This document shows, piece by piece, positions 28,280 through 37,813 of a stretch of DNA of 64,000 nucleotides. Within the stretch, counting starts at the first letter, position 1. Each line of letters begins with the position of its first letter. The notes beneath the pieces are model-generated. The model did no database searches and was not told where the DNA came from. It saw nothing but the letters and a program-made list of their open reading frames with translations. This DNA comes from Pelotomaculum schinkii (GTDB taxonomy: Bacteria; Bacillota; Desulfotomaculia; Desulfotomaculales; Pelotomaculaceae): NCBI RefSeq assembly GCF_004369205.1, contig NZ_QFGA01000004.1, forward strand, positions 186,001-250,000, written 5' to 3'. Position numbers and translations under genes: made by a program.

Positions 28280-28620
28280 CATAATACCAATGAAAATGCA
28301 CACTGGGGAGTGACCATGGGGAGACATATTTCACGTTATTTGCCTACACCTGTCTCAACAATATTGCTCGAAAAGGCTTGACTCGCGGGCTTGGGGTTAT
28401 CCGGAGCGAGCGGAGCACCTGGGTGCGTTCCTTAGCGCGTGCGTAGCTTAAAGTCAAAGCCTAAATAGCGCGTAGCTACCGGATGGCTGTCTGTAGATGC
28501 GGTCGGTATGACGCTCTTGTTTCACAAATGGAGAATTGCGAAGAGAGCGGAGGATAACCCCAAGCCCACTACCCTAAAGGCTTTTCGAAAACCAGCTAAC
28601 AATGACCTTTACCATGTTGC
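28280..28620 (-). mobile_element. MITE-like element B with flanking homology
   Basis: The core element is 28367-28589 (223 bp). Its terminal repeats are CTCGAAAAGGCTTGAC..GGTTATCC (28367-28402) and GGATAACCCC..TTTTCGA (28552-28589). The whole stretch, including ~80 bases left and ~30 right of the core, is an inverted copy of 32505-32848. It has no coding capacity. Short ACGTCCCACGACTCACG repeats follow at 28640-28678. Confidence 0.8.
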
Positions 28621-28690
28621 AGAAATGCCTAACATACTCACGACCCACGTCCCACGACTCACGACTCACGTCCCAACTGGGGGGGTATCG

Positions 28691-29557
28691 ATGGTGCCAT
28701 CGAAGTTCATCATTGTTACCGGACTTTCCGGCGCAGGCAAGACTCAGGCAATGCGCAGTCTGGAGGACCTGGGCTTCTTTTGTGTGGACAACCTCCCGCC
28801 TACTCTCATTCCAAAATTTGCTGAACTATGCGCACAGGCCGCCAGTAAAATTAATAAAATAGCATTAGCCGTTGACATCAGGGGTGGAGAGTTTTTCAAC
28901 ACCCTATTTGAAGTACTCTCCGAAATTGACGACCAGGGTATAGGTTACGAAATCCTTTTTCTGGAGGCATCGGACGAAACACTGGTGCGCCGGTATAAAG
29001 AATCCCGCAGACGGCACCCTTTAAGCTCACACGGGGAAGTCCTCGATGTAATCAGGGAAGAGCGCAACCGTCTACGGGAATTGCGGGGCAGGGCTAATAA
29101 AATTATTGATACGTCCAATATGACGGTACAGCAGCTTAAAGAAGAAATAGCTTCGGTGTTCGCAGATGCCGCGGGTACCTCCAGGCTGCATATCACCGTA
29201 ATTTCTTTTGGCTTTAAATTTGGCATTCCTCTGGATTCGGATCTGGTTATCGACGTACGCTTTCTGCCCAACCCGCATTACGAGCCGCCTTTGCGTCCCT
29301 TTTCCGGCAATGACAGGATCGTCAGGGACTTTGTTTTTGCTTCCCCGGTAACGACGGAATTCATGCAAAAGTTTGTTGATTTCGTGGAATTTTTGATACC
29401 CAACTACACGAAAGAGGGTAAGACCACCCTTATGGTGGCCATCGGCTGCACCGGCGGCAGGCACCGCTCGGTGGCCCTGGCCAACAGGCTCGGAGAAATT
29501 CTGAATAAAAAGGACTTGCACGTAACTGTAAGGCACCGGGATATTAAAAGATCATAG
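28691..29557 (+). CDS. rapZ: RapZ/YvcJ nucleotide-binding regulator
   Basis: A P-loop protein linked to cell-wall precursor control. In E. coli RapZ it binds small RNAs that tune GlmS. Walker A is GLSGAGKTQ at the N-terminus. The C-terminal domain has the conserved [18 protein letters not shown]. About 288 residues from ATG 28691, which follows a GGGGGGG ribosome site. The upstream in-frame sequence is repeat-derived and not part of the gene. The order rapZ-yvcK-whiA is conserved in Firmicutes and Actinobacteria. Confidence 0.94.
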   Translation: MVPSKFIIVTGLSGAGKTQAMRSLEDLGFFCVDNLPPTLIPKFAELCAQAASKINKIALAVDIRGGEFFNTLFEVLSEIDDQGIGYEILFLEASDETLVRRYKESRRRHPLSSHGEVLDVIREERNRLRELRGRANKIIDTSNMTVQQLKEEIASVFADAAGTSRLHITVISFGFKFGIPLDSDLVIDVRFLPNPHYEPPLRPFSGNDRIVRDFVFASPVTTEFMQKFVDFVEFLIPNYTKEGKTTLMVAIGCTGGRHRSVALANRLGEILNKKDLHVTVRHRDIKRS

Positions 29558-29568
29558 AGGTGGAAGAC

Positions 29569-30909
29569 ATGCTGAAGTGGCTGTACCCGGGCATGCGGGT
29601 TAAACGGTGGCTGCTGCTTGCTCTAGCTGGACTGCTCGTGATCTCATTCGGGGTGGATCTCTTGATGGAAGGGAGACTCTTGGGAGACTTTGCCCGCCCT
29701 ATTCACAGGTTGGAGTGGTGGCTCCTGGGGGACGAATACCAGCATCTAGCAGGTATGATAACCATGGCGGCAGGGCTGCTGGTGATGGCCAGGGGGTTGC
29801 TGAGAGTCTTTCACTCCATTGCCGGGGCGCTTGCTCCCGACCAGGAGGGCCGGATGGCCGAGATTATCTACGCCAGGCGCAGCCTGGGTCGTGGCCCCAA
29901 GATCGTGGTCATGGGCGGCGGGACCGGACTTTCAGTGCTTTTGCGCGGTCTAAAAGAATATACCAGCAACCTCACCGCCATTGTTACGGTAGCTGATGAC
30001 GGGGGCAGTTCCGGACGCCTGCGGGGCGACCTGGGTATCCTGCCGCCGGGCGATATCAGGAACTGCCTGGTGGCCCTGGCCGACAAGGAGCCTCTGATGG
30101 AAGAGCTGCTGCAATACCGCTTTACCACGGGTGAATTGGCGGGTCACAGCATCGGCAACCTGCTCCTCGCTGCCTTGACCGAAATAACCGGGGGGATAGA
30201 TCAGGCGGTACGTGGCTTGAGCAAGGTCCTGGCTATCCGCGGGCATGTACTGCCGGCCACACTCACGGACATCACCCTGTGCGCGGAATTGGCCGACGGT
30301 ACTGTGGTGCACGGTGAGTCTAACATTTCCCATGGAGCCGGCCTGATTAAAAGGGTTTTTCTCAAACCGGCGCGCTGTCTGCCGCTGGCCGAGGCGCTGG
30401 TTGCCATCCGTTCGGCCGACGCCGTGGTTCTAGGCCCGGGCAGCCTCTATACCAGTATTATCCCCAATCTTTTGGTGAAAGGGATTCCCGAGGCGCTGGC
30501 CAGGACCCCGGCTATAAAAATTTACGTCTGCAACGTGATGACCCAGCCGGGTGAAACCGGCGGTTATACCGCCTCCTCACACCTGCGGACCATTCAGAAT
30601 CATGCTGGAAAATTTATCGACTATGCCGTGGTCAACACCGGCCAGGTGCCGTACAGGTTGCGTGCCCGCTACCGGCAGGAGGGGGCGGAGCCGGTGGTGG
30701 CTGATCTGGAGGAAATAGAGAAGCTGGGTATAACCGCGGTGGGTGAGGACCTGACGCAACAGACAGAAGTGGTGCGGCACCACCCGGATAAACTGGCGCA
30801 GGCTGTGGTAAGGCTAATATTCTCAGCTAAAGGGCAGTATGAAAAAGTTAGGTATATTAACGACCAGCAAAATAATAAAGAGCAGGAATTTACCAACGTA
30901 AAGATTTAA
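29569..30909 (+). CDS. yvcK: YvcK/GlmR family UDP-sugar-binding regulator (CofD-like fold)
   Basis: Needed for growth on gluconeogenic carbon and for cell-wall precursor supply in Bacillus. The CofD-like domain has VVMGGGTGLSVLLRGLK, VTVADDGGSSGRLR and GDIRNCLVALAD, followed by GPGSLYTSI. The N-terminal ~100 residues add two hydrophobic segments absent from B. subtilis YvcK, so this form is probably membrane-anchored. The start is ATG 29569 behind GAGGTGG, 11 bases after rapZ. 446 residues. Confidence 0.93.
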   Translation: MLKWLYPGMRVKRWLLLALAGLLVISFGVDLLMEGRLLGDFARPIHRLEWWLLGDEYQHLAGMITMAAGLLVMARGLLRVFHSIAGALAPDQEGRMAEIIYARRSLGRGPKIVVMGGGTGLSVLLRGLKEYTSNLTAIVTVADDGGSSGRLRGDLGILPPGDIRNCLVALADKEPLMEELLQYRFTTGELAGHSIGNLLLAALTEITGGIDQAVRGLSKVLAIRGHVLPATLTDITLCAELADGTVVHGESNISHGAGLIKRVFLKPARCLPLAEALVAIRSADAVVLGPGSLYTSIIPNLLVKGIPEALARTPAIKIYVCNVMTQPGETGGYTASSHLRTIQNHAGKFIDYAVVNTGQVPYRLRARYRQEGAEPVVADLEEIEKLGITAVGEDLTQQTEVVRHHPDKLAQAVVRLIFSAKGQYEKVRYINDQQNNKEQEFTNVKI

Positions 30910-30943
30910 TGGTCCAATATAGATTAAAAGACGTGGAAAATAT

Positions 30944-30981
30944 AACGGCAGGGTAACCCTGTCGTTGTTTTATGGTATAAT
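30944..30981 (+). terminator. Hairpin after yvcK, overlapping the whiA -10 box
   Basis: AACG-G-CAGGG / CCCTG-T-CGTT (30944-30953 with 30957-30966) has a 3-base loop and is followed by TTGTTTTA. A consensus -10, TATAAT (30976-30981), comes next, upstream of whiA. It thus marks both an end and a fresh start of transcription inside the cluster. Confidence 0.65.
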
Positions 30982-31008
30982 ATATGCAAGAGAAAAGAGG
31001 GGTCCGGG

Positions 31009-31947
31009 TTGTCCTTTTCAGCTGTCGCCAAAAATGAACTGGCGCGGGTTGCGGCCCAGCGCTCCTGCTGTTTTATGGCCGAACTGGCCGCACTTGTCAA
31101 GATGGATGGCAGCATCCAGATCAGCGGCGCCAGGCAGGTAAGTCTTAATATTGTAACTGAAAATGTCGCTGTGGCCAGAAAAACATTTTCCCTGATCAGG
31201 AAGCTTTTTGGACTTCACACAGAAGTCCGGGTGCAGCGGAACAACCGCCTTCGTAAGAACAATGTCTACATGGTCCACCTGCCTCCTCAGCCGGGTATGG
31301 ACGAAATTCTCAAGCGTTTGGGGATGGTGGACGGCGCCGGCCGGCTGGAAAGCAAGGTCAGGGAAAGCCTGGTGCACCGAGACTGCTGCCGGCGTTCTTA
31401 CCTCAGAGGAGTGTTTCTGGGTGGAGGCTCGGTCAATAACCCGGAAGGCAACTACCACCTGGAAATCACCACCGGCCAGGAATATTTCGCCAACTTCGTG
31501 GCGCGGCTCATGGATAAGTACCAGCTTAATGCCCGGGTGAGCCGTCGCAAAAACTGGTTCGTGATTTATCTCAAAGAAAGTGAACAGATTTCCGCCTTTT
31601 TAAACGTCATCGGGGCGCACTCCGCCTTGTTAAATTTTGAAAATGCCAGAATATACAAAGACATGCGCAATCAAGTCAACCGCCTGGTCAACTGCGAGAC
31701 GGCCAACCTGAACAAGACGGTTAACGCGGCAGTACGCCAGCTTGAGAATATCGAACTGATCAGCAGTACTCTGGGGCTGGAGAAACTTCCCGAGAGCTTA
31801 CGGGAAACAGCCGAACTGAGGATCAAATACCCGGACGCCAGTCTGAAAGAACTCGGCGGCTTGATGGCGCCGCAGCTCGGCAAGTCAGGGGTCAACCACC
31901 GCCTGCGCAAGCTGGAAGAAATCGCGGATAGAATTCGGAAGCGTTAA
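31009..31947 (+). CDS. whiA: DNA-binding protein WhiA
   Basis: WhiA has a LAGLIDADG-like N-terminal domain without nuclease activity and a C-terminal helix-turn-helix. It affects cell division and chromosome segregation in Bacillus and sporulation in Streptomyces. 312 residues. The N-terminal [13 protein letters not shown] and the HTH region [20 protein letters not shown], then [12 protein letters not shown], are typical. The start is TTG 31009 behind GAGGGGTCCGG. The acyltransferase gene follows 2 bases after its stop. Confidence 0.94.
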   Translation: MSFSAVAKNELARVAAQRSCCFMAELAALVKMDGSIQISGARQVSLNIVTENVAVARKTFSLIRKLFGLHTEVRVQRNNRLRKNNVYMVHLPPQPGMDEILKRLGMVDGAGRLESKVRESLVHRDCCRRSYLRGVFLGGGSVNNPEGNYHLEITTGQEYFANFVARLMDKYQLNARVSRRKNWFVIYLKESEQISAFLNVIGAHSALLNFENARIYKDMRNQVNRLVNCETANLNKTVNAAVRQLENIELISSTLGLEKLPESLRETAELRIKYPDASLKELGGLMAPQLGKSGVNHRLRKLEEIADRIRKR

Positions 31948-31949
31948 CT

Positions 31950-32447
31950 ATGCGAAGAATTGAGAGATTCCCCTCCCCTGGAGAAAAAAATTCCATGCAG
32001 TACTTTTCCCGGATTGTGGGCCTTCCCAGGTTATCCTTTAATTTTCTGATACTCAGCTTTTGCCGCTACCTGCCGTGGTTGGGCCTGAAAAACTGGCTCT
32101 ACCGCCGGTTGCTGAACGTGCAAATCGGTAAAAATGTCTCGGTAGGACTGATGGCCATGTTCGACGTTTTTTTCCCGCAACTGATTTCCATCGGAGAAAA
32201 CAGCATTATCGGTTATAACGCCACTGTCCTGACCCATGAATTCCTGGTGCAGGAGTATCGCAAAGGGCAGGTCGAGATCGGCCGCGGGGTCGTAATCGGC
32301 AACAACACCGTTATTTTACCAGGTGTATCGATTGGGGACGGGGCTGTGGTGGGCGCCTGTTCCCTGGTCAACAAGGACATCCCGTCGGGAGCCCTGGCGG
32401 CCGGTGTTCCGGCCAGAGTCATACGCGTGTTAAAAGACGAAGAATAA
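31950..32447 (+). CDS. Hexapeptide-repeat (LbH) acyltransferase
   Basis: A left-handed beta-helix acyltransferase of 165 residues. Isoleucine-patch repeats run from about residue 55 to 150 (ISIGENSIIGYNATVL, VEIGRGVVIGNNTVIL, VSIGDGAVVGACSLVNKDIP, GVPARVIR). The acceptor could be a sugar, a serine or an envelope component; the sequence does not say. It begins 2 bases after whiA, so the two are coupled. A short hydrophobic N-terminal part may touch the membrane. Confidence 0.85.
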   Translation: MRRIERFPSPGEKNSMQYFSRIVGLPRLSFNFLILSFCRYLPWLGLKNWLYRRLLNVQIGKNVSVGLMAMFDVFFPQLISIGENSIIGYNATVLTHEFLVQEYRKGQVEIGRGVVIGNNTVILPGVSIGDGAVVGACSLVNKDIPSGALAAGVPARVIRVLKDEE

Positions 32448-32504
32448 GAGCACTAGATCTGAATTGATATGAAAATAGTTTTGCAGCCTAATATAAATGC
32501 GAGT

Positions 32505-32848
32505 GTATCGCAATGGTAAAGGTCATTGTTAACTGGTTCTCGAAAAGCCTTTGGGGTAGTGGGCTTGGGGTTATCCTCCGCTCTCTTCGCAATTCTCCAT
32601 TTGCATAATGAGGGCATCATATCCACCGCATCTACAGACAGCCATCAGGTAGCTACGCCCTATTTAAGCTTTCCTGCATGCAACGCACGCGCTAAGGAAC
32701 GCACCCAGGTGCTCCGCTCGCTCCGGAAAACCCCAAGCCCGCAAGTCAAGCCTTTTCGAGCAATATTCTTGAGACAGGTGAGGCAAAAGACGTGAGATAT
32801 GTCTCCCCCATTGATACTCTACATTATGCATTTTCATTGGTATTATAA
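32505..32848 (+). mobile_element. MITE-like element A with flanking homology
   Basis: The core element is 32539-32760 (222 bp). Its imperfect terminal inverted repeats are CTCGAAAAGCC..GGTTATCC (32539-32576) and GGAAAACCCC..TTTTCGAG (32725-32760). The full stretch matches 28280-28620 in reverse orientation. It has no transposase and fills the 434-base gap between the acyltransferase and the DUF1405 gene. Confidence 0.82.
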
Positions 32849-32881
32849 GAGACTGAGTAAAGGCGGTATTCCCAGACACTG

Positions 32882-33463
32882 ATGTTAAGCCTGTGGCGGG
32901 ACTTTTGGAAGGATCCCCGGCAGCCGCGTTTTATGGCGCCCCTGCTGGTAATAAACGTGCTCGGTTCTGCATATGGGTATTTCTGGTACCGGGAGCAGTT
33001 GGCGGAAACCTCATTTTATCTTTGGCCTTTTGTGCCGGATAGCCCGTTGTCGACCACCCTTTTCGCTGTAGCTCTGCTGTTTCACCTGACCGGCGCTAAC
33101 AAGACCATGTTCCAGGTCCTGGCCTGTACCGTATCCATTAAGTACGGGATTTGGGCGGTTATCATGATTACCAATTACTGGTCCAGCGGCGGTCCCGTGG
33201 CCCCAACCGAAACAATGCTATGGCTATCCCACCTGGGCATGGCGGCTGAAGGAGCCATATTTTTAAGGACTTACAGGTTCGGAATAAACGTGGTGATTAT
33301 TACCGGCGCCTGGATGCTGGTTAATGACCTGATGGACTATGGAGCCGGCCTGCACCCTTACCTTTTTATGGCCGGACAGGATACCCTGGCCATGGCTGCG
33401 GCGCTTGCTCTGACGGTTCTGCTCACGTGTGTCCTATCATTTTCGGGACGGTCAGGCGTATGA
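32882..33463 (+). CDS. DUF1405 (YpjA-like) membrane protein
   Basis: A 193-residue integral membrane protein with about six hydrophobic segments. Motifs match DUF1405: LVINVLGSAYGYFWYREQL, FVPDSPLSTTLFAVALL and KYGIWAVIMI with HLGMAAEGAIF. No biochemical function is known for the family. The start is ATG 32882. It probably has its own promoter, as the upstream gap is occupied by element A. Confidence 0.82.
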   Translation: MLSLWRDFWKDPRQPRFMAPLLVINVLGSAYGYFWYREQLAETSFYLWPFVPDSPLSTTLFAVALLFHLTGANKTMFQVLACTVSIKYGIWAVIMITNYWSSGGPVAPTETMLWLSHLGMAAEGAIFLRTYRFGINVVIITGAWMLVNDLMDYGAGLHPYLFMAGQDTLAMAAALALTVLLTCVLSFSGRSGV

Positions 33464-33593
33464 AACAATTACCTTACGAATATCGTGCTATAAGTGACTG
33501 CCAGGCAGGAAAACATCAATGGTTAGAGAATTAATAATAATCAAGAAATTTGTCCATTAATGTTGAGGGGCTGTATTAAGGAGAGTGAACGTC

Positions 33594-35009
33594 ATGCGTA
33601 TGGGCTATGGTCTGAACGTAGAGCAGTCGCAAAAACTAATCATGACCCCTGAACTGCGTCAGGCTATAACTGTGCTGCAGCTCTCGTCCCTGGAGCTTTC
33701 CACCTACATTGAGCAGCAGTTTGAAGAAAACCCCCTGCTTGAGTTGAGAGAAGAAGAGGTTGATAGAGAGCAGATCGCGGCAGCTGAGGATAAGCAGGTT
33801 GAACCGGCAGATGAACGTAAAGAATACGACCTGGACTGGGAGGAATACTTCCATGACAGCAGTGATCTGGGTATGGTCCGCCAGGAAAGAGTGCAGGACC
33901 AGCAGGATTACGGCTATGAGAACTTTTTGTTCAAGACTCCCACGCTGTCCGAGCACCTGTTGTTCCAGCTCAACATGAGTTCTTGTCAGTTCAGGGACCG
34001 GATTATCGGTGAATACCTGATCGGCAATATAGATGAAAACGGTTATCTCCGTGTTTCCCTGCGAGAGGTGGCCTCCAAGCTGAACATCAATGAATCCGAA
34101 GCCTACCGGGCGCTGAATCTAATCCAGAGCTTCGATCCTATCGGGGTGGGGGCCAGGGATTTGGTGGAATGTCTATTGATCCAGGTTAACCAGTTAGGGA
34201 TTGAAAACGATATTCTTAAAGAACTAATAAAAGAACATCTGGTAGACCTGTCCAAAGGCAAAGTCAACCGGATTGCCCAGGACCTGGGGATTACCGTACA
34301 GGAGGTCCAGAAGGCGGCTGATATTTTGAAAACGCTGGATCCCAAGCCGGGGCGGAATTTTGCCAATCCGAACGACACTCGCTATATCGTCCCTGATATT
34401 TTTCTGGAGAAGGTTGATGGTGAGTACATCATTCTGGTCAACGACGGCACGATTCCCCGTATTACAATCAACGCCGCCTATCGCTCAGTTCTCTCCAAGG
34501 ACAAAAACTTCGATACCAGGACTCGCCGCTTCGTGGAAAGCAAGCTCAACGCCGCGGCCTGGTTGATCCGGAGCATTGAACAGCGGCGCCTCACCCTGTA
34601 CAAGGTGGCGAAGTGCCTGGTGGAACTCCAGAGAGATTTTTTGGACCACGGCGTGAAATATTTAAAACCGCTCAACCTGAAAAAAGTTGCCGCTCTGGTT
34701 AACCTGCATGAATCGACGGTCAGCCGGGCCACCTCGAACAAGTATATACAGACCCCGCAGGGTGTTTTTGATATGAAATACTTCTTTTCAACCGGCTTGA
34801 ACAATTCAGCCGGGACCACTACCTCTGCCGAGAGCATTAAAAAAATGCTGCAGGAGATAGTAGCCGCTGAGGATGCCAGGCTCCCGCTTGACGACCAGAA
34901 AATCTCCGAGCTGTTCATGCAGAAAGGGATCCGCATTTCCAGGCGGACGGTAGCCAAATACCGTGATGAATTGAATATTCCCGCCATTCGCAAACGAAAA
35001 AGGTATTGA
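33594..35009 (+). CDS. rpoN: RNA polymerase sigma-54 factor
   Basis: Sigma-54 directs polymerase to -24/-12 promoters and needs enhancer-binding ATPases. Region I is the glutamine/leucine-rich N-terminus (QKLIMTPELRQAITVLQLSSLEL). The core-binding region follows, then the HTH and the C-terminal RpoN box RRTVAKYRDELNI. About 471 residues from ATG 33594 behind AAGGAG. No activator gene is in the window. It lies just upstream of the glycolytic genes but is closed off by a strong terminator. Confidence 0.95.
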   Translation: MRMGYGLNVEQSQKLIMTPELRQAITVLQLSSLELSTYIEQQFEENPLLELREEEVDREQIAAAEDKQVEPADERKEYDLDWEEYFHDSSDLGMVRQERVQDQQDYGYENFLFKTPTLSEHLLFQLNMSSCQFRDRIIGEYLIGNIDENGYLRVSLREVASKLNINESEAYRALNLIQSFDPIGVGARDLVECLLIQVNQLGIENDILKELIKEHLVDLSKGKVNRIAQDLGITVQEVQKAADILKTLDPKPGRNFANPNDTRYIVPDIFLEKVDGEYIILVNDGTIPRITINAAYRSVLSKDKNFDTRTRRFVESKLNAAAWLIRSIEQRRLTLYKVAKCLVELQRDFLDHGVKYLKPLNLKKVAALVNLHESTVSRATSNKYIQTPQGVFDMKYFFSTGLNNSAGTTTSAESIKKMLQEIVAAEDARLPLDDQKISELFMQKGIRISRRTVAKYRDELNIPAIRKRKRY

Positions 35010-35022
35010 TATAAGGTTTTCC

Positions 35023-35070
35023 TTCCGGGGTACTGACAGAACTTGTTAGTACCCCGGAATTTACTTTTAA
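35023..35070 (+). terminator. Terminator after rpoN
   Basis: A perfect 12-bp stem, TTCCGGGGTACT (35023-35034) with AGTACCCCGGAA (35048-35059), is followed by a T-rich tract. Confidence 0.88.
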
Positions 35071-35177
35071 TCTTTTTGGCCGGGAGGAACTTAACAGGCA
35101 TAAAGAGAATAGAGTATATACTATTTACATAAAAAGTGGCTAATCAGGCATACTAATGAAAGGAGCAGGCAGTACTA

Positions 35178-36212
35178 ATGGCTTGTAAAATTGGAATTAA
35201 TGGTCTTGGAAGGATAGGACGTGACGTTTTAAGAGGCGCGCTAAAATGCCCTGACTTTGAGGTTGTGGGGGTCAATCACAAATCCCGCCGGATCGAGGTA
35301 ACCGACACCTACGCCCAGTCGGTAGCGCATATGCTCAAATATGACTCGCTCTACGGAATTTTTGATGCGGATGTACAGTCCAGGACAGGCGCCATTATCG
35401 TCGACGGCCATGAAATACCAATTCTGGCCGAAGGGGATCCTGCACGCTTGCCCTGGAAGGAACTCGGCGCTGATATTGTGGTGGAATCTACCGGCAGGTT
35501 CAACAGGCCCGACGAAGCATCCGCACATATCAGGGCCGGCGCTAAAAAGGTAGTCTTAAGCGCGCCCTCCAAAATGGGCGAATGCCTGACCGTGGTGCTG
35601 GGAGTTAACGAGGACCAGTACGATCCCTCGGTGGACCATGTGATTTCCAACGCGTCCTGTACCACAAACTGCCTGGCTCCGGTAGCCAAAGTCTTAAACG
35701 ACACCTTCGGCATCGTTAAAGGACTGATGACCACCGTCCACGCCTATACCAACGACCAGCAGCTTCTCGATATGCCGCACCGCGACGCGCGGCGGGGCAG
35801 GGCCGCCAACATGTCCATCATTCCCACTTCTACCGGAGCTGCCAAGGCGGTCGGGTTGGTGCTGCCGGAGCTCAAGGGCAAGCTGAGCGGGTTTTCCATG
35901 CGGGTCCCTGTCCCCACTGTTTCGGTGGTGGACCTGGTGGTAGATCTGGCCCGGCCGGCCTCCCGCGACGAAATAAATAACGCCTTGAAGGAAGCCGCGC
36001 AGGGGTATCTCAAGGGTATTGTGGATTATTGTGAACTCCCGCTGGTTTCGATTGATTTCAAGGGCAACCCCCACTCGGCAATCATCGACGCGCTTTCTAC
36101 CATGGTGATCGAGGGGAACATGGCCAAGGTCATTGCCTGGTACGACAACGAGTGGGGTTATTCGCAAAGGGTGCTGGATCTGGTTACTTTTATTGCAAAC
36201 AAAGGATTTTAG
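35178..36212 (+). CDS. gap: Glyceraldehyde-3-phosphate dehydrogenase, type I
   Basis: Oxidises glyceraldehyde-3-phosphate to 1,3-bisphosphoglycerate with NAD(P). 344 residues. The Rossmann motif is KIGINGLGRIGRDVLRGAL, and the catalytic cysteine lies in SNASCTTNCLAP. The C-terminal WYDNEWGYSQRVLDLV is typical. The start is ATG 35178 after an AAAGGAG site. It is first in a run of five glycolytic genes: gap, pgk, tpiA, gpmI and eno. Confidence 0.96.
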   Translation: MACKIGINGLGRIGRDVLRGALKCPDFEVVGVNHKSRRIEVTDTYAQSVAHMLKYDSLYGIFDADVQSRTGAIIVDGHEIPILAEGDPARLPWKELGADIVVESTGRFNRPDEASAHIRAGAKKVVLSAPSKMGECLTVVLGVNEDQYDPSVDHVISNASCTTNCLAPVAKVLNDTFGIVKGLMTTVHAYTNDQQLLDMPHRDARRGRAANMSIIPTSTGAAKAVGLVLPELKGKLSGFSMRVPVPTVSVVDLVVDLARPASRDEINNALKEAAQGYLKGIVDYCELPLVSIDFKGNPHSAIIDALSTMVIEGNMAKVIAWYDNEWGYSQRVLDLVTFIANKGF

Positions 36213-36275
36213 TAATTGCAAGTGATTTCCGTGTACCTCCGTTAGCTGTTCATGATAAACTTATTTCGTATTATA

Positions 36276-36388
36276 AAAGCGCTGTAAGACAATCTCGCAA
36301 AGGGCTGAACGGAAGTGCGGCGCGTCTTGGTGTGCCCGCCGATCCGGTTAATAAATGTGCGGGCTTGTTTTTGACAGCGCTTTGCGAG
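36276..36388 (+). promoter_or_regulatory. Terminator and competing stems between gap and pgk
   Basis: An intrinsic terminator, GCCCGC (36334-36339) with GCGGGC (36359-36364) then TTGTTTTT, sits inside two larger stems. AAAGCGCTGT (36276-36285) pairs with ACAGCGCTTT (36374-36383). CTCGCAAAG (36294-36302) pairs with CTTTGCGAG (36380-36388). The 3' arms overlap by four bases, so both cannot form fully. The layout could tune read-through from gap into pgk. Confidence 0.5.
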
Positions 36389-36392
36389 GATT

Positions 36393-37598
36393 ATGGATAG
36401 GAGGTGTTTACACATAAGCAAGAAGACGATTAGGGATATCGAGGTCGCCGGCAAGCGGGTACTGGTTCGGGTTGATTTTAACGTCCCTCTCGATAAAAAC
36501 GGCCAAGTCACCGACGACACACGCATACGCGCGGCGCTTCCCACCATCGAATATCTGGTTCAGCAAAAAGCCAGGATTATCCTTGTTTCCCACCTTGGAC
36601 GCCCCAAGGGGCAGGTGAACGAAAAATATATGATGGATCCTGTAGCCACGCACCTGTCCAGGTTATTAGGCAAGCAGGTTTTAAAGGTGGATGACTGCAT
36701 TGGAGATGTTTCCCGCCAGGCAGTTGAGAGGATGCAGGAGGGAGATGTGCTCCTCCTGGAGAACGTCCGCTTTTACTCCGAGGAAGAAAAGAACGATGAG
36801 AACTTTGCCAGGCAGCTTGCGGAATTGGCCGATGTGTACGTGAATGACGCTTTTGGCACAGCCCACCGCGCCCATGCTTCTACAGCGGGTGTGGCCGAAT
36901 ACCTGCCTGCGGTGGCAGGTCTTTTGATGGAAAAGGAACTGGAGATGCTGGGCAGGCTTTTGGCCAGCCCGGAGCGGCCTTTCCTCGCCATTATCGGCGG
37001 GGCCAAGGTTTCGGACAAAATCGCGGTGATTTCCAACCTCCTGAACAGGGTGGATACCCTTATTATCGGGGGCGGCATGGCCAATACCTTTCTCAAGGCG
37101 CAGGGCTATGATATTGGGAATTCCCTCCTGGAGGTTGACCGGGTGGATATGGCCAAAACCTTGATGGCTGACGCCAAGAGCAGGGGAGTAAAACTTCTCC
37201 TGCCGGTTGACGTGGTGGTGGCGCTGGGGGCTGATCCCAATGCTGAGCAGGCGATTGTGCCGGTGGACAAAATCCCGGCCGATTGGATGGCGCTTGATAT
37301 CGGTCCCAAGTCGATTGAATATTTTGCCGGGGCCATCAAAACATCAAAAACAGTGGTATGGAACGGTCCCATGGGTGTATTTGAAATGGCGCCCTTCGCC
37401 AGGGGGACGGAAGCCATCGCCCGGGAACTTGGCGGGATTAAAGGCATCACGGTAGTTGGCGGCGGGGATTCGGTGGCGGCGGTGACCAAGGCCGGCGTGG
37501 CTGATAATATCACCCACATATCCACCGGCGGCGGGGCCACCCTGGAATTCCTGGAAGGCCAAAAACTGCCCGGCGTCGAGGCCCTGCAGGACAAATAA
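36393..37598 (+). CDS. pgk: Phosphoglycerate kinase
   Basis: Transfers phosphate from 1,3-bisphosphoglycerate to ADP. Typical motifs are [14 protein letters not shown] at the N-terminus, [22 protein letters not shown] and the nucleotide-binding GGGDSVAAV. The start is unclear. ATG 36393 has GAGGA only 3 bases before it. The best ribosome site, AGGAGG (36399-36404), points 9 bases on to an ATA at 36414, which would give the usual start ([16 protein letters not shown]) and a normal 394 residues. I report the ATG but consider ATA initiation possible. Confidence 0.95.
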   Translation: MDRRCLHISKKTIRDIEVAGKRVLVRVDFNVPLDKNGQVTDDTRIRAALPTIEYLVQQKARIILVSHLGRPKGQVNEKYMMDPVATHLSRLLGKQVLKVDDCIGDVSRQAVERMQEGDVLLLENVRFYSEEEKNDENFARQLAELADVYVNDAFGTAHRAHASTAGVAEYLPAVAGLLMEKELEMLGRLLASPERPFLAIIGGAKVSDKIAVISNLLNRVDTLIIGGGMANTFLKAQGYDIGNSLLEVDRVDMAKTLMADAKSRGVKLLLPVDVVVALGADPNAEQAIVPVDKIPADWMALDIGPKSIEYFAGAIKTSKTVVWNGPMGVFEMAPFARGTEAIARELGGIKGITVVGGGDSVAAVTKAGVADNITHISTGGGATLEFLEGQKLPGVEALQDK

Positions 37599-37670
37599 GC
37601 CGCTAAACAGAGTATGTGCAATTACATATATATGGATATGCAGTAGAAATCCTTAAACTGCTACGCAGTT

Positions 37671-37768
37671 TTTGTGCGATTAAAATTGCACCTACAGCAA
37701 AAACAGCTTAAAGATGATAATGTGGGCGCATATTTTCATTGGTTCATTCGCACAAATACCCTAAAGAA
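37671..37768. repeat. Dispersed two-hairpin repeat, copy 4 (rearranged)
   Basis: TTGTGCGATTAAAATTGCAC with CTACAGC at the left and AATGTGGGCGCATATTTTC..GGTTCATTCGCACAAATA at the right. The two hairpin halves are present but in a different arrangement from copies 1 and 2. It lies between pgk and tpiA. A CGTAAG-type tract (37780-37812) follows. Confidence 0.65.
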
Positions 37769-37813
37769 ATGCAGCATATCCCTACGCCTTACGCCCAATG
37801 ACCTACGACTAAT

